In this document: positions 61,590 to 64,000 of the stretch, piece by piece
Numbering within the stretch: the first letter of the stretch is position 1
How the letters are laid out: every line of letters starts with the position of its first letter
NCBI RefSeq assembly: GCF_947581735.1
Contig: NZ_CANPVT010000027.1
Coordinates: forward strand, 62,001-126,000
DNA length: 64,000 nt
Reading direction: 5' to 3'
Origin: Candidatus Palauibacter soopunensis
GTDB taxonomy: Bacteria > Gemmatimonadota > Gemmatimonadetes > Palauibacterales > Palauibacteraceae
Program-made: the position numbers and the translations under genes
The notes under the pieces: model-generated
Seen by the model: the letters and a program-made list of their open reading frames with translations, nothing else
Databases searched by the model: none
Told to the model about the DNA's origin: nothing

Positions 61590-62863
61590 GCGGCGGCGGC
61601 GGCCGTCCGGCCCTCACCACGGGAGAGGCGCTGCAGACGATCGGCGGCCGCATCCCGACGGTATGGCTCGCCGTGTGGCTGGCGGCGGTCGCGATCGGGG
61701 CCGTGGGCTTCGCGACCACGGTCGGCGGCGACGCGCAGCGAGCCTGGATGAGCGTGTGGTCGAACTTCCTCTTCTGGACGGCGATCTCGATGGCGGGCGT
61801 CGTGTTCGGGGCCGTCCTGCAGGTCGCGAAGGGGCACTGGGGCAAGAGCTTCCGCCGGCTGGCGGAGGCCGCGGGCGCCTTCCTCCCCCTCTCCTTCGCC
61901 CTCTTCTTCACGCTCCGGCTCGGCGCCGAGCACGTCTTCCCCTGGATCGGGCCCGTGGAGACGGAACACCTGAACCGCGACTGGCTGACGCTCGAAGGCG
62001 TCTTCATGCGGAACGGGGTCCTGCTCGCGGTGCTCTATCTGCTCGCCTTCGTGTGGCTCTTCTACTCGATCCGGGCCGACGCGCCGCTGGTCGCCGCGGA
62101 GAGCCGGGGCTGGCGCAAGGCCGTCGTTTCCCTCTTCGCCCGGGGCTGGCGTGGAGACGACGTGGAGGTGGAGCGCTGCCGAAGCCGGATCGGACGGCTG
62201 TCCGCCCTGCTGATCCTGAGCTGGGCGGTCATCTTCTCGCTCCTGTCGTTCGATTTCGGGATGTCGCTCACGCCGGGCTTCATGAGCATGGTGTGGGGGC
62301 CGTACTACTTCATCGGCGGCTGGCTCGGCATGCTCGCGCTCGTCGCGGTCATGGCCCACCGCTACAACGGCGCCGGCGGGATCCGGCCGTGGGGCAAGTA
62401 CGACTTCCACGATCTCGGCAAGCTGACGTTCGCCTTCGTGGCGTTCTGGACCTACCTCTGGTTCGCCCAGTATCTGGTGATCTGGTACGGCAACATCCCG
62501 CGCGAGACGAACTTTTTCATGCCGCGCTCGACGGGCGGCTTCGGGCGCATGTTCTGGCTCCAGATGGTGCTTATCTTCGCCCTCCCCTTCCCCTTCCTCC
62601 TGGGGCGGAGCCCGAAGATGAGTTCGCGCTGGCTGGCCTTCGTCGGGCTGCTGATCCTGATCGGCTTCTGGGTCGAGCGCTGGAACATGGTGGCGCCGTC
62701 GATCTGGCACGGGGAAGGACTGCCGCTCGGCGTGCCCGAGGCGATGATCTCGGTCGGGTTCGTCGGCCTGTTCGCGCTCGCGTACGGCGCCTACTCGACG
62801 ACCTTCCCGAAGGTTCCGATGCGCGAGACGATCGCCTTGGGGAGTCCCGGCCGCGGCCCGTAG
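61586..62863 (+). CDS. actF: Alternative complex III subunit ActF, quinol-binding membrane protein
   Basis: A 425-residue integral membrane protein paralogous to ActC, with about 10 transmembrane segments (TVWLAVWLAAVAIGAVGFAT, FLFWTAISMAGVVFGAVLQV, LLILSWAVIFSLLSFDFGMS, YDFHDLGKLTFAFVAFWTYL). The GTG start at 61586 overlaps the actE stop (GTGA). It completes actABCDEF; no act G or cytochrome oxidase genes follow in the window. The next 150 bases to 63013 hold no gene. Confidence 0.9.
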   Translation: MSGGGGRPALTTGEALQTIGGRIPTVWLAVWLAAVAIGAVGFATTVGGDAQRAWMSVWSNFLFWTAISMAGVVFGAVLQVAKGHWGKSFRRLAEAAGAFLPLSFALFFTLRLGAEHVFPWIGPVETEHLNRDWLTLEGVFMRNGVLLAVLYLLAFVWLFYSIRADAPLVAAESRGWRKAVVSLFARGWRGDDVEVERCRSRIGRLSALLILSWAVIFSLLSFDFGMSLTPGFMSMVWGPYYFIGGWLGMLALVAVMAHRYNGAGGIRPWGKYDFHDLGKLTFAFVAFWTYLWFAQYLVIWYGNIPRETNFFMPRSTGGFGRMFWLQMVLIFALPFPFLLGRSPKMSSRWLAFVGLLILIGFWVERWNMVAPSIWHGEGLPLGVPEAMISVGFVGLFALAYGAYSTTFPKVPMRETIALGSPGRGP

Positions 62864-63013
62864 GCGGCCACCGATTTCGGCCCGACGGACGAAGGGGTGC
62901 CCCGGGCGGCCTCCGGCCTCTATTTTCAAATGCTGGCAGTATGAGGTGACGGTGCGAACCATGCCGGTCGGGCGTTGCGTCGCACCGCGAAGTTCTTGAC
63001 CGAGGCGGTTTGG

Positions 63014-63313
63014 ATGGAGCTTTCCGACAACTACGAGCAGATGCTGCAGCGCACGACCGCGACGGTCGAGAAATACCGCGAGGGGGCCGAGGAGCTGAGG
63101 GTGAAGCTCCGCGAGGCCCGCGCTGGCCGAAAAGTTCAGATCATGGCCATGATCGACCGGCTGGAGCGCAAGTACGACGGGGCGAAGACGCGCCTCGAGG
63201 AGCTTTCCGACTCCGAGGAAGATGGCCGCAGCCAGGCGCTCGGCGTCCTCCACCAGAAGGTGGTCTCCGAACTCTCGGACATGAAGCGGACGATCCAGAC
63301 CCGCATCCGCTGA
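63014..63313 (+). CDS. Small coiled-coil protein of unknown function
   Basis: A 99-residue, highly charged, mostly helical protein (MLQRTTATVEKYREGAEELR, MIDRLERKYDGAKTRLEELS, ending LSDMKRTIQTRIR) with heptad-like spacing, so probably a coiled coil. No domain is recognised. The ATG at 63014 is used; a TTG at 62975 would add 13 residues. It is convergent with the sucA-like gene; seven bases separate the two stops. Confidence 0.65.
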   Translation: MELSDNYEQMLQRTTATVEKYREGAEELRVKLREARAGRKVQIMAMIDRLERKYDGAKTRLEELSDSEEDGRSQALGVLHQKVVSELSDMKRTIQTRIR

Positions 63314-63319
63314 CCTTCC

Positions 63320-64000
63320 CTACTGTTCCGGAAGCCGAAGCGCCGTTCTGAGGAGGCGCCGCTGGCGTCGTACGTGCTTGCCGAAATAGCCCTCCGCCGG
63401 ACTCGCGCGCTCCGGGCGGCCGATGTAGACGGGCTCGCGGCCGAGGAGTTGGCGCAGGTGCGGACGCATGAACGTCCAGGCACCCATGTTTTCCGGTTCT
63501 TCCTGTACCCAGCAGATCTCCGCCTCGCGGGGATACGGGGTCAGGGCGGCGGCCAGTTCCTCGGCCGGGAAGGGGTACGGCTGTTCCACGCGCAGGATCG
63601 GGATGTCGTGCGCGGGGGGAGCCTCCGCCAGCAGGTCGAAGTAGACCTTCCCGCTGCACACGAGGACCCGGTTCACGTTTGACGGATCCGCCCGGAAGTC
63701 GGGGTCCGGGAGCACGGGGCGGAAGGCGCCGCCGGTGAGGTCGCCGATCGTCGAGCGGGCGCGCGGGTGGCGCAGCAGGCTCTTCGGCGTCATCACGATC
63801 AGGGGACGGCAGGTCGCGCGCAGCGCCTGCCAGCGCAGCGCGTGGAAGTACTGCGCGGGCGTCGTGCAGTTCACGACGCGGATGTTGCCTTCGGCCGCGA
63901 GTTGCAGGAAACGCTCCAGCCGGGCGCTCGAGTGTTCCGGGCCCTGGCCTTCGTAGCCGTGCGGAAGGAGCAGGACGAGCCGCGACTCCAGCCCCCACTT
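63320..64000 (-). CDS. sucA: 2-oxoglutarate dehydrogenase E1 component, 3' part
   Basis: The C-terminal ~226 residues of a ThDP-dependent E1 protein; the frame runs off the right edge. Segments visible are LVLLLPHGYEGQGPEHSSAR, ERFLQLAAEGNIRVVNCTTP, AQYFHALRWQALRATCRPLI, VMTPKSLLRHP and the end QEEPENMGAWTFMRPHLRQL and VYIGRPERASPAEGYFGKH. This is the SucA/KgdA C-terminal domain that feeds the TCA cycle by decarboxylating 2-oxoglutarate. The gene reads leftwards and ends at 63320. Confidence 0.93.
   Translation of the reverse strand, partial: KWGLESRLVLLLPHGYEGQGPEHSSARLERFLQLAAEGNIRVVNCTTPAQYFHALRWQALRATCRPLIVMTPKSLLRHPRARSTIGDLTGGAFRPVLPDPDFRADPSNVNRVLVCSGKVYFDLLAEAPPAHDIPILRVEQPYPFPAEELAAALTPYPREAEICWVQEEPENMGAWTFMRPHLRQLLGREPVYIGRPERASPAEGYFGKHVRRQRRLLRTALRLPEQ

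Noticed and set aside
62864-63013. Possible terminator after actF (GGCCTCCGGCC then TCTATTTT)
   Set aside because: The stem is only four base pairs and the T-run is interrupted; too weak to call.

Overview
The window is a GC-rich bacterial chromosome segment, densely packed, with many stop/start overlaps of the GTGA or ATGA type. Several gene families together suggest Gemmatimonadota or a close relative: a TonB-dependent receptor, sortilin-type BNR-repeat lipoproteins, DUF5916 barrel proteins, CehA/McbA metallohydrolases, many lipoprotein amidohydrolases, and a complete alternative complex III operon. The lineage is an inference from gene content; no rRNA is present to confirm it.

Layout. 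0-5 kb: the 3' end of a TonB-dependent receptor gene, a TPR protein, a 1-Cys peroxiredoxin and an MTA/SAH-deaminase-like lipoprotein. 4.8-8 kb: a two-subunit ThDP decarboxylase (sulfopyruvate/phosphonopyruvate type) divergent from a cobalt-type nitrile hydratase operon (alpha, beta, accessory protein). The alpha subunit carries a twin-arginine leader and a His-rich linker. 8-21 kb: a large BNR-repeat lipoprotein, then a minus-strand chain of D-aminoacylase-like, YtcJ-like, CehA/McbA-like and CapA-like exported hydrolases, and a divergent PD40 plus CehA/McbA protein. 21-25.7 kb: two PH-domain membrane proteins (YdbS/YdbT type) and an SDR/endonuclease IV/enoyl-CoA hydratase operon. 25.8-33.9 kb: tandem DUF5916 paralogues, an acetamidase/formamidase lipoprotein, an NHL-propeller lipoprotein and a DUF1499 protein. 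33.9-35.9 kb: an AT-richer two-gene insert encoding TcmP and a three-Cys-motif Gp37/Gp68 protein. 36-42.7 kb: a hydantoinase/oxoprolinase operon (hyuA, small membrane protein, SSS transporter, hyuB, FAD oxidase). 42.9-47.4 kb: a Tat-type CocE/NonD hydrolase, an amidohydrolase, a beta-barrel protein and tRNA-Pro(GGG). 47.5-50.3 kb: a small possible antitoxin, an ArsR-methyltransferase regulator with an inverted repeat over its start codon, and ahcY. 50.3-54 kb: a barrel protein, a tandem pair of membrane-anchored paralogues (one frameshifted) and a haem-motif plus cyclase-repeat protein. 54-55 kb: a 119-bp tandem repeat derived from the end of a tRNA gene, then six minus-strand tRNA genes (Pro, Gly, Thr, Ala, Asp, Val). 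55.2-62.9 kb: actABCDEF. 63-64 kb: a coiled-coil protein and the 3' end of a 2-oxoglutarate dehydrogenase E1 gene.

How the parts fit. A recurring theme is hydrolysis of C-N bonds outside the cytoplasm: a Tat-type nitrile hydratase (nitrile to amide), a lipoprotein acetamidase (amide to acid plus ammonia), lipoprotein deaminase and amidohydrolases, plus a cytoplasmic hydantoinase operon with its own transporter. This would suit a heterotroph scavenging organic nitrogen, with electrons entering respiration through quinol oxidation by alternative complex III. The most unusual item is the Tat-type His-rich nitrile hydratase. Next are the tRNA-derived tandem repeat, the operator over the regulator start codon, and the TcmP pair.
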